From positions 1 through 64,000 of the forward strand of contig CALDOJ010000008.1 of NCBI GenBank assembly GCA_937912225.1: DNA of 64,000 bases. Reading direction: 5' to 3'. A model generated the notes under the pieces. It worked only from the letters and a program-made list of their open reading frames with translations. It did not search any database and had not been told where the DNA came from. Within the stretch, counting starts at the first letter, position 1, and each line of letters begins with the position of its first letter. Of this stretch, positions 51,670-60,433 are shown one piece after another. The position numbers and the translations under genes are program-made. The stretch is from Candidatus Woesearchaeota archaeon. GTDB taxonomy: Archaea > Nanobdellota > Nanobdellia > Woesearchaeales > GCA-2686295.

Positions 51670-51716
51670 TAAAAGATTCCTGAGAAAATCTGGCTCACCC
51701 CTTTTTAACCCAGGAA
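51670..51716. terminator. hairpin after mscS
   Basis: On the minus strand ATTCCTG pairs with CAGGAAT across a loop containing AAAAAGGGGTGAG, followed by a T-rich tract. It lies directly after the mscS stop and resembles the hairpin region after the Lon-like gene. Confidence 0.45.
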
Positions 51717-51724
51717 TATAAATA

Positions 51725-52774
51725 TTATTTTTGTAAATAAACTGTTTGTGTTGGAAAAGCAAATTCAATTTTAGATTTATCAAATCGTTTTTTAAGTTCC
51801 ATATTTATTATGTGTTTTGCTCCAAAAATATTATCCAAATTTTTAATCCAATAAATAACTGTGAAATTTAAAGATGAATCGCCAAACTCTGTAAAATAAA
51901 CATTACTTTTATCTTCAGTATCTTTATTTTTCAAAATAATGTCTTCCATAATAACTTTTGCTTCTTCCATCTTCTTCATTGAAGTGTCATATGTAACTCC
52001 AATAATCATTTTTACTTTTCTAGAATTCTCACGAGAAACATTTTCAACAACGTTTTCAGTAATCTTGGCATTAGGAACAATTAATTGAAATCCATCTAAA
52101 GTTTCAATTTTAGTGGATCTAAGTCCAATATCCCGAACCCAACCATCATAACCTTCAATTTTAATTCGATCATTAAGTTTGAAAGGTTTATCAATTAAAA
52201 CAGTAAGTCCACCAAAAATATTTGCAAGCATATCTTTTGCAGCTAAAGCAAAAGCAAGACCTCCAATACCAAGACCAGCAATTAAAGAAGTTATATCAAA
52301 ACCAAAATTATCAATTACAACTAAAATTACAACTAAAACAATAACTGTTTTTATTAATCGTCTAAAAAAAGTTAATAAATGATCATCTATTTTAGATTTA
52401 GCAGAAATAACTGGCGTAATATAATTAACTAATAATGCATCTGAAAAATATACTATGAACCAACCAACATTAATAGTAGCTAATATTTTTAAAACATTAT
52501 TGACAATTTCTAAAGCTCTAATTGGAAGAGTTATAAAATTAAAAGCTGAGTAAAAACCTAGTAAAACTAACAAGAACACTAATGGTTTTTCAAGAATCTC
52601 AACCAATAAATCATCAAACCGATTCTTTGATTCTTTAGCACTCTTTCGAATTTTATGTTTACTAATTAAATAAATTAATTTTCCAATAAGAATAGAAATA
52701 ATTATTATTCCTAAAAATACTATGTATTGAAACAAAGTATTACCAAAATATGATTGAGTAAATATATTAATCAT
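51725..52774 (-). CDS. mscS: MscS-family mechanosensitive channel
   Basis: The 349-residue protein has three or four N-terminal membrane helices, then the MscS pore helix and beta domain: SLIAGLGIGGLAFALAAKDM, NIFGGLTVLIDKPFKLND, DRIKIEGYDGWVRDIGLRST and IVPNAKITENVVENVSR. It releases solutes under hypo-osmotic stress. A minus-strand TATAAAAG lies about 25 bases upstream, so it probably has its own promoter despite lying after cutA. Confidence 0.93.
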   Translation of the reverse strand: MINIFTQSYFGNTLFQYIVFLGIIIISILIGKLIYLISKHKIRKSAKESKNRFDDLLVEILEKPLVFLLVLLGFYSAFNFITLPIRALEIVNNVLKILATINVGWFIVYFSDALLVNYITPVISAKSKIDDHLLTFFRRLIKTVIVLVVILVVIDNFGFDITSLIAGLGIGGLAFALAAKDMLANIFGGLTVLIDKPFKLNDRIKIEGYDGWVRDIGLRSTKIETLDGFQLIVPNAKITENVVENVSRENSRKVKMIIGVTYDTSMKKMEEAKVIMEDIILKNKDTEDKSNVYFTEFGDSSLNFTVIYWIKNLDNIFGAKHIINMELKKRFDKSKIEFAFPTQTVYLQK

Positions 52775-52813
52775 TAAAGCTTAAAAAGAATTCTCTTTTA
52801 TATCTTTTTCGGT

Positions 52814-53116
52814 CTATTCAACTTGTTCTTCAGCCCAAGCAAGGTATTCGCTGTTAACTCTGGTATTAATTCGAATAATAGCTGGAACTTCATAAGAATG
52901 TAATTCTTTAATCTCTTGTTTTACTTCTTCTTCAACATGGTTTAAAGTTTTTAAGAGAAGAACAACTTCTTTATTTTCTTTAAATTTACCTTCCCAGTAA
53001 TACATGCTATCAATAGGGAGAACATTAGCACAAGCAATTAATTTCTTTTCGAGAAGAGTTTTAGCTATAGTTTTAGCTTCTGCTTTGTTTTTGCAAGGTA
53101 CGTAAAATATTATCAT
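52814..53116 (-). CDS. cutA: CutA1 divalent-ion tolerance protein
   Basis: The 100-residue protein has the usual CutA1 length and motifs: FYVPCKNKAEAKTIAKTLLE, IACANVLPIDSMYYWEGK, EVVLLLKT and HSYEVPAIIRI. It forms trimers and is linked to divalent metal tolerance, with an unclear role in archaea. The ATG overlaps the stop of the preceding membrane gene (ATGA). Confidence 0.95.
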   Translation of the reverse strand: MIIFYVPCKNKAEAKTIAKTLLEKKLIACANVLPIDSMYYWEGKFKENKEVVLLLKTLNHVEEEVKQEIKELHSYEVPAIIRINTRVNSEYLAWAEEQVE

Positions 53117-53673
53117 TTTTTTGTATTTAATTTTTTATAAGCAATATAAATAATTATTACTAGTTCAACCAACATAGTTACAGGTCGTAAATATCTTTCC
53201 ATATCACTAAAGTAAATGATAGTTCCTCCAAATAAAGAGATTAATCCACCAAGCATAAAACCAGTTCCAATCCATTCATGTAAAGAATTTTTACTTGCAG
53301 GAAGATAAATACCAACTGCAATAGCTGCCAAACCAAATAACGCGGAAATCACAAAGAACCATAAATGCTGTTTCTTTCGAGCATCATCATATTCTCTACG
53401 ACAAGAGTCACATTCATAATTAATAATACAACCATTTTCATAAACAGGTTTTAAATCTCCTTTTTCTTCACAAGAATTGGTTAATTCTGTACTTGGTTCA
53501 AGATAAACACATTCTTCTCGATCAATTAAAGGCTTAGCCATGTAAGGACTTTCTTCAAGACAAAAATCTTGATAATCAGGATTAGGATAAACTGCTTCAA
53601 TAAAACTAAAAACGAATATACTAAATAAAACACCTATTACAAATATTATTAATACTCTTCTTATATCGGCCAT
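53113..53673 (-). CDS. membrane protein with cysteine-containing extracellular loop, unknown function
   Basis: The 186-residue protein has an N-terminal helix (VLIIFVIGVLFSIFVFSF), an outside loop with seven cysteines ending CIINYECDSCRREYD, and three further helices. It overlaps cutA by four bases and follows the MCM-like gene by two. No family recognised. Confidence 0.65.
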   Translation of the reverse strand: MADIRRVLIIFVIGVLFSIFVFSFIEAVYPNPDYQDFCLEESPYMAKPLIDREECVYLEPSTELTNSCEEKGDLKPVYENGCIINYECDSCRREYDDARKKQHLWFFVISALFGLAAIAVGIYLPASKNSLHEWIGTGFMLGGLISLFGGTIIYFSDMERYLRPVTMLVELVIIIYIAYKKLNTKK

Positions 53674-53675
53674 TT

Positions 53676-54845
53676 TTATTTCCTCACATACAACGCGTTT
53701 TCAAAAATTTTAAAAACTTTATCAAGGTCTTCTTGAATAACTGAATTTCTAAGTTCGAGTCTAGCAGAAGCCTTTGCAAATCTCATAAGTCCAATAACAA
53801 CTCTAGGACTAACATCAACAATAAATTTATTTTCATCTTGTTTAAGTTTAGCAACAAAATCAACTAGTTGTTTCTTCATTTTATCATCAAACTTAACATC
53901 AATTAAATGTGAGAATTCAACATAATCTCTAATAAATAAAGCATCATTAAGTTCCATTTTTTTCTGATTTTCACTAACTATTTTCTGAGTGATATGCATA
54001 AATTCTTCAGTTCCAGGTCTTCTAATAAAAAAAACTAAATGAAATCTTGTAAGTAAAGCAGGATCAAAAGGAATTTGTTTTTTGAAAGTGTCAATAGTCC
54101 TGCCAACAAATTGGTCACCAGTTGGGTTAGCAGTTGCAAGAATACTTACTCTGGCATCAAACTTTACGTGCTTACTGCCTTTATCATAAGTTACAAAACC
54201 TTTTTCCATAGCATTCAATAAAGAACCACGATCTTTAGTTTTCATCAAGTTTAATTCGTCAATACAACAAATACCTTCATCAGCCATAGGCAATAATCCT
54301 TTCATAACTTCTTTTCCTTTAATGGTTGCTGTTAAACCAGCACTACTAACACCAGACCCAAGACCAAAAGCCGAAATAGGAGCTAAATCACTCACAGCCC
54401 TTAAAATATCTGTTTTTCCAGTACTTGGATCTCCTAATAATAGAATATGAACTTTATCTGTTGCAAATAAAAGTAAAGTAGATGCTTCTTTTGCTTCACC
54501 CATACCAACGATGTGAGGCGCGATAAACTCTTTAATTTTTTTCCCAGCGATTTTAGCAAATTCTTCATATTTTCGTTCACGAACCTTCTCTTCAATAAGA
54601 CTGCTAAAACTTTTAGCAACTTCAATAATTTCTTTATCTTCAACAGCCGTGTTAAAAACAGGAAATGCTTGATCTTGAGCAATTTTATTAGAAATTTTTA
54701 ATGAAGAATAAGAAACGCCTATTTTACCAAGTTTTAACATTTTTTTAACTTTTTTTAAATCATCTTTTTCTAAAAATAATCTAATATTGTTTAGATGTTT
54801 TCTATTGGTGGCTGATAAAGGTAGTATTAATTTTAGGAAACTCAT
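53676..54845 (-). CDS. MCM-family AAA+ ATPase lacking the MCM N-terminal DNA-binding region
   Basis: The 389-residue protein has the full MCM-type AAA+ core: Walker A LLGDPSTGKTDIL (about 136-143), GSGVSSAGLTATI, Walker B GICCIDELNLM, AMEKGFVTYDKG, sensor-1 SILATANPTGDQF, and the arginine finger LLTRFHLVFF. MCM helicases normally have about 250 residues of OB-fold/zinc DNA-binding domain before this; here there are only about 110 unrelated helical residues. A winged-helix gene lies divergently next to it. It could be an accessory MCM paralogue; the genome presumably has a full MCM elsewhere. The ribosome-binding site AGGGTGA precedes the ATG. Confidence 0.85.
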   Translation of the reverse strand: MSFLKLILPLSATNRKHLNNIRLFLEKDDLKKVKKMLKLGKIGVSYSSLKISNKIAQDQAFPVFNTAVEDKEIIEVAKSFSSLIEEKVRERKYEEFAKIAGKKIKEFIAPHIVGMGEAKEASTLLLFATDKVHILLLGDPSTGKTDILRAVSDLAPISAFGLGSGVSSAGLTATIKGKEVMKGLLPMADEGICCIDELNLMKTKDRGSLLNAMEKGFVTYDKGSKHVKFDARVSILATANPTGDQFVGRTIDTFKKQIPFDPALLTRFHLVFFIRRPGTEEFMHITQKIVSENQKKMELNDALFIRDYVEFSHLIDVKFDDKMKKQLVDFVAKLKQDENKFIVDVSPRVVIGLMRFAKASARLELRNSVIQEDLDKVFKIFENALYVRK

Positions 54846-54937
54846 AATTCACCCTTATTAAATCTAAATGGGTGTTAAAATATAAATGTTTCGGGATTTT
54901 CATAGTAATATACAATTTTCCTCCTGTTTTACGAAAC

Positions 54938-54949
54938 CTTTTTATACCC
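54938..54949 (+). promoter_or_regulatory. TATA box of the winged-helix gene
   Basis: CTTTTTATACCC predicts a transcript start near 54970, so the coding start must lie downstream, supporting the ATG at 55006. Confidence 0.5.
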
Positions 54950-55005
54950 ACAATCCTATACTACTAGCGGGGGATATAGAAAAGTTTACTTTTCTAAGAT
55001 TTAAA

Positions 55006-55275
55006 ATGGACGATACTGACTTCGATAGGTTGATGCAAATCCAAAGGATGACTGCTTCGAGAATTAGACAGGAATCTGAAGTAGATAATAAAATAAAAAT
55101 TTTAGATATAATCACCTCTCTTACTTCTTTTAAAAAACCAAAAGTACAAATTGAAGAAGTAATTATAGAAGCAAATGTTCAAGGTTTAGCAGAAGCAGAA
55201 GTTATGGCAACAATTGATGAACTAAAAAAAGATCATTTAGTAAGAGAACCAGAACCAGGATATATATCATTATAA
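55006..55275 (+). CDS. stand-alone winged-helix protein resembling the MCM C-terminal domain
   Basis: About 89 residues from the ATG at 55006; a longer start reaches into the promoter. The sequence IKILDIITSL, then VQIEEVIIEANVQGLAEAEV, IDELKKDHLV and REPEPGYISL follows the order of the C-terminal winged helix of archaeal MCM, which often ends E-P-x-PGY. It is divergent from the MCM-like ATPase gene, which lacks such a domain. This suggests a split, rearranged MCM system; it could instead be an unrelated winged-helix regulator. Confidence 0.65.
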   Translation: MDDTDFDRLMQIQRMTASRIRQESEVDNKIKILDIITSLTSFKKPKVQIEEVIIEANVQGLAEAEVMATIDELKKDHLVREPEPGYISL

Positions 55276-55279
55276 TAAT

Positions 55280-57628
55280 TTATTCTTTAAGAACGTTTAA
55301 TATTGCATTATAAATTTCAGGATATTTGCTTGAAAACATTTCTGTGTGAAATAAATTTAATCCATTACAAGAACCTTTAACAAATAAATTTTCAACACCT
55401 TCAAGTTTGGCACTATCTTTAACAACAATTCCATCACCGTCCATTCCTTGCATGTCACAACCAGTACCAACAATATTAAAAATTTCAATATTTGGAAGAG
55501 CTTCTCGATTTAGTTTATTCATAAATAAACTGTCTTCTTTTAAATCACGACATTCAAGTTTTTCGCCAGTAATAGAACAAAAATCAGCAACCCGACCCAT
55601 GACACCATGGTTAGGTGTGCCAACTAAAATTAGTTTATCAACTTTATCTTCGCCAAAAATTTGCAAGTATCTTCTAGTGACAAGACCGCCCATGCTATGA
55701 GCAATAACAATAACTTTATCAGAACTGGTTTTTTCAAGAACAGTATTAATAATATCATTTAATTTTAAAGAATAAGTATCAATGTTCTCAGTTTTAGTTT
55801 GAACCCAATGATAAGCTTCAGCTTCTTGATAAACATCAAAATAATAACTCGTCTTTAAACTAATAGGTTGAAACATTAAGCCCCAAGAGCCATCTCTAAT
55901 AGTTTTAAGATCATAAATTGAAAGAGCACCTGCATTAATGAAACCTTCATCTTCTAATTTATCTTGTAAGAAATTAAAAGCTTCTAAACTATAACCTGCT
56001 TCTGTTCCCTTATTAAAAGCGTGTCCATGAACAAAAATAACAGGATAATTAACTCTACATTCATCATTTCGACAACAAGGTCGACATTCATTAAAAACAC
56101 AACAAGAATCAGCTGGTTGACTGAAATCAACATGTAAGTCATTATATATTATGCCAGAAAAACTAATTTTTTTTAATTCAATATTTTTAATAGTTGAATT
56201 AAGATTAATATTTTGACAACTAATAGGTTGGTTTTTAATAAGTTCAAGAAGAACAAAATTCGAACCAACTATTTCTAATTCCTCTTCAAGAATATTTTGT
56301 TCATTTAAAAAAGATTTTATTATTTTTGTATTAGTTTTGTTTTCAGGAAGCTCAGATAAAAATGTTCTTGCAGTTTTAGAAATTAAAGACCCAAGAATTT
56401 TTTCAGAATTTCCTTCTGTTTGATTAGTCAAATTAATAGTATTATTAATTTCTTCATATCTAGATTTTAATAATTCAATATCCAAACAAGCAGACTCTAA
56501 ATTATAATCTGTTTGTTCACTTCGTTTAAGAATAGTTGGTCTTTTTAAACAATTGCTTGAAAGATTACAAAGAACAGAATATTGAATATCTAAATCAACA
56601 ATATTTTTTATTGCAGCATTATAATGATTTAATAAAATCAAATCTTTTGTCGACTTGGAATTATTTTTTAAAGTTTCAACAAACAAAATTTTATTTTCAA
56701 AAGTATCTGTGCTTTCAAAAATACTTTTATGATCATTAAATTTTATAATTAAAGTTTTGATTAATAATTTTTCAGTTTGATCCAAATAATTTAATTTAAG
56801 TAAATCTTCTAAAACTATTTTGATTTCAGACAGATTATTTAATTGAGATTGATAAATATTAATTCTTTCTAAAAATAATTCAAATAAAGAACTAATTTCT
56901 TCATTTAAATCAGCTTCTAAAATAGAATTAGTCATAGTTTCAAGACTTGAATAGTCTTGTTTATCCCAAATAGATTCTGCTTCATCTAATAATTTTATTT
57001 TATCAAGAACTAAAGAATTCATAAATGAAACTTCTTGTGAATCAATATTAAGAATTTTTCCCATCGTTTCATTAATATTATTAATGTAAGTTATTTTTGC
57101 TTCTTGATCTTCTAATGAAGTTTTTAAATTAATTAATTTTGTATGAAGTTCATTTTTCAAAATCTTTTCTTCTTCATTCAAAAAATATTCGACAGTAACT
57201 AACATGTCGGTTTTAGTTTTTTCTTCATTTGTATGACAAAGAACTGATTTCTTACTTTCACACTCCAAAGTATAACGATAAAGCTTTTGACCTTCACCAA
57301 AATCTTCAATTTTCAAAGAATACTTTTTATCAAAAGGACTGCCAGTCTTTAATATTATACTATTTTGATTCAAGATTTTCTCTTCACTTAAGTCTTCAAA
57401 AGAAGTTGTACATTCTGCAACACAAAAAGGATTAGTAATGATACTGGATTTAAATTCTAAATCAAAAGGTTCGGCTCTTTCAACCAAGAAATCCTCTTTT
57501 TCAGCTTGTAATCTAATAAGAATATCATTTCCTAACATGAAATTCAAATAAAGATAAGTTTTAGTTCCAAAAATAACTAAAACTAACAGTATTACAAATG
57601 CAATTCCGAAAATAATTTTTTTTTTCAT
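55280..57628 (-). CDS. membrane-anchored lipase-like alpha/beta hydrolase
   Basis: The 782-residue protein has an N-terminal membrane helix (IIFGIAFVILLVLVIFG), about 500 residues of mainly helical extracellular sequence, and a C-terminal alpha/beta hydrolase domain. The domain shows YPVIFVHGHAF (oxyanion), the nucleophile elbow VIAHSMGGLVTRR (Ser near 645), ILVGTPNHG, a candidate Asp in DGDGIV and His in LFHTEMF. A CCxxxxCRPCC cluster precedes it. Lipases and PGAP1-like esterases share the layout. It probably acts on lipids or glycolipids at the cell surface. The substrate is unknown. Confidence 0.82.
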   Translation of the reverse strand: MKKKIIFGIAFVILLVLVIFGTKTYLYLNFMLGNDILIRLQAEKEDFLVERAEPFDLEFKSSIITNPFCVAECTTSFEDLSEEKILNQNSIILKTGSPFDKKYSLKIEDFGEGQKLYRYTLECESKKSVLCHTNEEKTKTDMLVTVEYFLNEEEKILKNELHTKLINLKTSLEDQEAKITYINNINETMGKILNIDSQEVSFMNSLVLDKIKLLDEAESIWDKQDYSSLETMTNSILEADLNEEISSLFELFLERINIYQSQLNNLSEIKIVLEDLLKLNYLDQTEKLLIKTLIIKFNDHKSIFESTDTFENKILFVETLKNNSKSTKDLILLNHYNAAIKNIVDLDIQYSVLCNLSSNCLKRPTILKRSEQTDYNLESACLDIELLKSRYEEINNTINLTNQTEGNSEKILGSLISKTARTFLSELPENKTNTKIIKSFLNEQNILEEELEIVGSNFVLLELIKNQPISCQNINLNSTIKNIELKKISFSGIIYNDLHVDFSQPADSCCVFNECRPCCRNDECRVNYPVIFVHGHAFNKGTEAGYSLEAFNFLQDKLEDEGFINAGALSIYDLKTIRDGSWGLMFQPISLKTSYYFDVYQEAEAYHWVQTKTENIDTYSLKLNDIINTVLEKTSSDKVIVIAHSMGGLVTRRYLQIFGEDKVDKLILVGTPNHGVMGRVADFCSITGEKLECRDLKEDSLFMNKLNREALPNIEIFNIVGTGCDMQGMDGDGIVVKDSAKLEGVENLFVKGSCNGLNLFHTEMFSSKYPEIYNAILNVLKE

Positions 57629-57631
57629 ATT

Positions 57632-59929
57632 TTAATATCCAAACAAAGTTGTTTGTGAACTATTATTTATAATGTCATCAAAATTAGTATCATAAAATAA
57701 AAGAACAGAGTCTGCTAAAGGTTTAATTTGCTTTTCAATATAATGTTCATAATCAATTTTACTTTTCAACAGTTCTAAAGGTTCAGGACCATTTATTGTC
57801 ATAACATATTCAATAATGTTGCTTTTAACTTCTTTTAACATTCTTGCAGCCCTGACATGAGGAGGAGTTGTTTTAGTATATTCATCTAAATTTTTTCTAA
57901 TGGCTCTTCTGTAAATTAACAAATCATCACAATTGCCTTCTTTTAAATTATCAACGAATTCTTTAACATAATCTGCAACTTCTTCTTTTTTGAAAACTTT
58001 TTCAAGTAATTCAAGTTGAAATTTTTTTGCAAGATCAGTCCAATCTCTTCGAACAAATTCTAAACCAACAAAATCCATTTCTTCTTTTCCATTTTTTAAA
58101 AGTAAACCTGCATATCTTTTTTTACTACCTGCTTCTGAACCCCTTGCTTTTGGCATTAAAAATCGTTTGTAAGTTTTTTCAAATTCTAATTCTAAAAAAC
58201 TTTTAACCCCATATTTTTCAGTAATATGTTTTGTTAAGAAAACATTCATATAATTTTCAATTTCTTTTCCAACTTTTTCTGCTTCTTCTTTATTTTTAAC
58301 ATTCAAATTAATAAAAACAGAATCAGTATCACCATAGATTACTTCATAACCTTTTTCTTCAATTTTTTTACTAGTAAGTTTAATAAAATGTTGTGCAAAA
58401 TGAGTTATTGCATTAGCCATTTCTATACTGTGAAATCTAAAAACTGGATTGGCCATAACTCCAAACATGGAATTCATAACAACTTTAATAGCATAACTTC
58501 CCATGGAATCATTTTGTTTTTTAATTTCATCTCGAGCAGCCCAAAGTCGTTCAAGCATGCCAGATAAAATTCCTTCTTCTTTTCGAAAACATGCACCATT
58601 TGGAGCTTTAATCAAATCTTTACCTTTACCGTCTTCAACAAATGTGAAAGGATCAATATTAAAAGTTCTGATAATACTAGGATATAGACTTTTGAAATCA
58701 CAAACAATAATGTAATCATAAATACCTGGCTTTGAAGTCATAACATAACCGCCAGTAATTCTTTCTTCACGATTTCCAAACCTTGCAGAAATAGCAACAT
58801 AACCTTTTTTTCTTAAATCCCGTAAATATAAAGAATCAAATGATGCAATACTTCCCTTTACTTTATCAAGTTGAATACCTGTAAGCATTGTTCTTTGAAT
58901 GGTTAAACCAATAACTCCAGTTTTTTCTAAGATTTTGATAACTAATTCAGAATCTTTCAAATTATAATCTGCTAATTTCTGAGGATTATTCTTAAAAGCA
59001 TTTTCAATTTCTTCACCTTTATTTTTTGAACCAATAAGTTTTTTTTCACCAAGTAATTCTTGAGCTGCAGTATCAAGTTTATAATCAGTTAATTTAACAA
59101 AAGAAATTTTCATTAAAGTAATACCGTCAAGTACAACTCTTCCAGGAATGTTTGCGGTTGAATCTCTGAAAAAAGATTCTTCTTTTCTAACTTTACAATC
59201 CCAATCATTTCGACCAATTCTAAAAGGAATTTCATGTTGTTGGAATTTATGCAATAATAAGTCTAAATCAAAATCTATAACATTCCAACCAGTAATAATA
59301 TCTGGGTCTAGTTCTAAAACTGTTTCTTTAAATCTTTGAACTAATTGTTTTTCATCAATTACACATTCAGCATTTTTTAATTTTTTATTAGAAATTATAA
59401 AAACATTAGAATAATCTTCGCAAACAATTGAGATAGAATATAAATCTCCTTTCATACTTGTTTCAATATCAAAAGATAAAATCTTAAGTTTTGGAATCCA
59501 ATCAGAAGATTTAATTTTAGGATCTTCATAAATTCTATCAACGAGTTCACCTTTCTTGAACTCACCTTCAATATCAAGACTTCCAAGAATATTATTATCC
59601 ATCATGAAACGATAAGGAAATTTAATATCTGCTTCATAACAAACAATGTTTTCTTCTTCAAATAGCTTTCGAAATTCAGAAAGTTGTCTAGGAACGTTAA
59701 GAAGAATTTTAACAACTTTTTCTTTGTTAAAATTTTTTAAATCAGATTTATCATGATCAAAAGATTCGAGTTTTTGAGCTTTTTTTAAGTCAGTTTCTTT
59801 GATGAAAAAATAAGGTCTGAACTTGTGAATTGAAAGAAAAGAATCTCCATTCTCTAATTTACCAAAAAGATGAACATAAGACGTATCATCTTTAATTCTA
59901 TAAGTTGGATAAACAACAAACCCCTTCAT
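57632..59929 (-). CDS. polB: family B DNA polymerase with C-terminal PIP box
   Basis: The 765-residue replicative-type polymerase has a 3'-5' exonuclease: Exo I SFDIETS (near 150), Exo II NVIDFDLDLL, and Exo III YNLKDSELV. Polymerase motifs: A DFKSLYPSIIRTFN (near 410), B KVVMNSMFGVMANP, C YGDTDSVFI (near 530). The C-terminus ends QTTLFGY, a consensus PCNA-interacting peptide (Q-x2-L-F-x-Y). Its start has no ribosome-binding site. It lies 3 bases before the lipase-like gene and is likely co-transcribed with it. Confidence 0.96.
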   Translation of the reverse strand: MKGFVVYPTYRIKDDTSYVHLFGKLENGDSFLSIHKFRPYFFIKETDLKKAQKLESFDHDKSDLKNFNKEKVVKILLNVPRQLSEFRKLFEEENIVCYEADIKFPYRFMMDNNILGSLDIEGEFKKGELVDRIYEDPKIKSSDWIPKLKILSFDIETSMKGDLYSISIVCEDYSNVFIISNKKLKNAECVIDEKQLVQRFKETVLELDPDIITGWNVIDFDLDLLLHKFQQHEIPFRIGRNDWDCKVRKEESFFRDSTANIPGRVVLDGITLMKISFVKLTDYKLDTAAQELLGEKKLIGSKNKGEEIENAFKNNPQKLADYNLKDSELVIKILEKTGVIGLTIQRTMLTGIQLDKVKGSIASFDSLYLRDLRKKGYVAISARFGNREERITGGYVMTSKPGIYDYIIVCDFKSLYPSIIRTFNIDPFTFVEDGKGKDLIKAPNGACFRKEEGILSGMLERLWAARDEIKKQNDSMGSYAIKVVMNSMFGVMANPVFRFHSIEMANAITHFAQHFIKLTSKKIEEKGYEVIYGDTDSVFINLNVKNKEEAEKVGKEIENYMNVFLTKHITEKYGVKSFLELEFEKTYKRFLMPKARGSEAGSKKRYAGLLLKNGKEEMDFVGLEFVRRDWTDLAKKFQLELLEKVFKKEEVADYVKEFVDNLKEGNCDDLLIYRRAIRKNLDEYTKTTPPHVRAARMLKEVKSNIIEYVMTINGPEPLELLKSKIDYEHYIEKQIKPLADSVLLFYDTNFDDIINNSSQTTLFGY

Positions 59930-59968
59930 AGAATAAAAAAAGCCAAGATATTATTTAAAGTTAGCGCA

Positions 59969-60361
59969 TTATTTTGCAATCTCTTTAAGTTCTTCTAAAA
60001 AATGATTTTTTAACCATTCAATTTCTAATTTAAGATTAGTTTTATTCATACCACTATCCATTCGTTTATGTTCGCCATGAACAATAGTGCAATTTTCTTC
60101 TCCACTTATTTCAAACCAAGTCATAGGAAAATTTCTTTTTCCAATAAAAACCAGATTTGTGCCTTTTTTCGGAATAAAAGTAATCAACACATGATATTCT
60201 TTAGAAATAAGTTCATAATTATTTTCTGAAAGTTTACGAACTTTAGAATGCTTATCAAACTCTTCGATTTTAATAATTTTTTGCGGAGTATTAATTTTGT
60301 TCCACAAATAATTTCTAGTTTTATTTGTTTTTAATTTTGATTCGACAACTTCATATTTCAT
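59969..60361 (-). CDS. small protein, possibly SRPBCC/START-like
   Basis: The 130-residue protein has the helix-strand arrangement of small ligand-binding SRPBCC proteins: NKINTPQKIIKIEE, a beta-rich middle (YELISKEYHVLITFI, LVFIGKRNFPMTWFE) and a long C-terminal helix (LKLEIEWLKNHFLEELKEIA). The assignment is only by layout. It is divergent from ABCE1. Confidence 0.5.
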   Translation of the reverse strand: MKYEVVESKLKTNKTRNYLWNKINTPQKIIKIEEFDKHSKVRKLSENNYELISKEYHVLITFIPKKGTNLVFIGKRNFPMTWFEISGEENCTIVHGEHKRMDSGMNKTNLKLEIEWLKNHFLEELKEIAK

Positions 60362-60433
60362 AATGTGAAAAAGAAATAAGCTTATTTAAATCTAGTGGAT
60401 AGCTTTATATATTTAAGATTCTAACCAGCTTCT

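Noticed and set aside
54886..55005. N-terminal extension of the winged-helix protein
   Set aside because: Lies in or before the predicted promoter and transcript start; composition is atypical.
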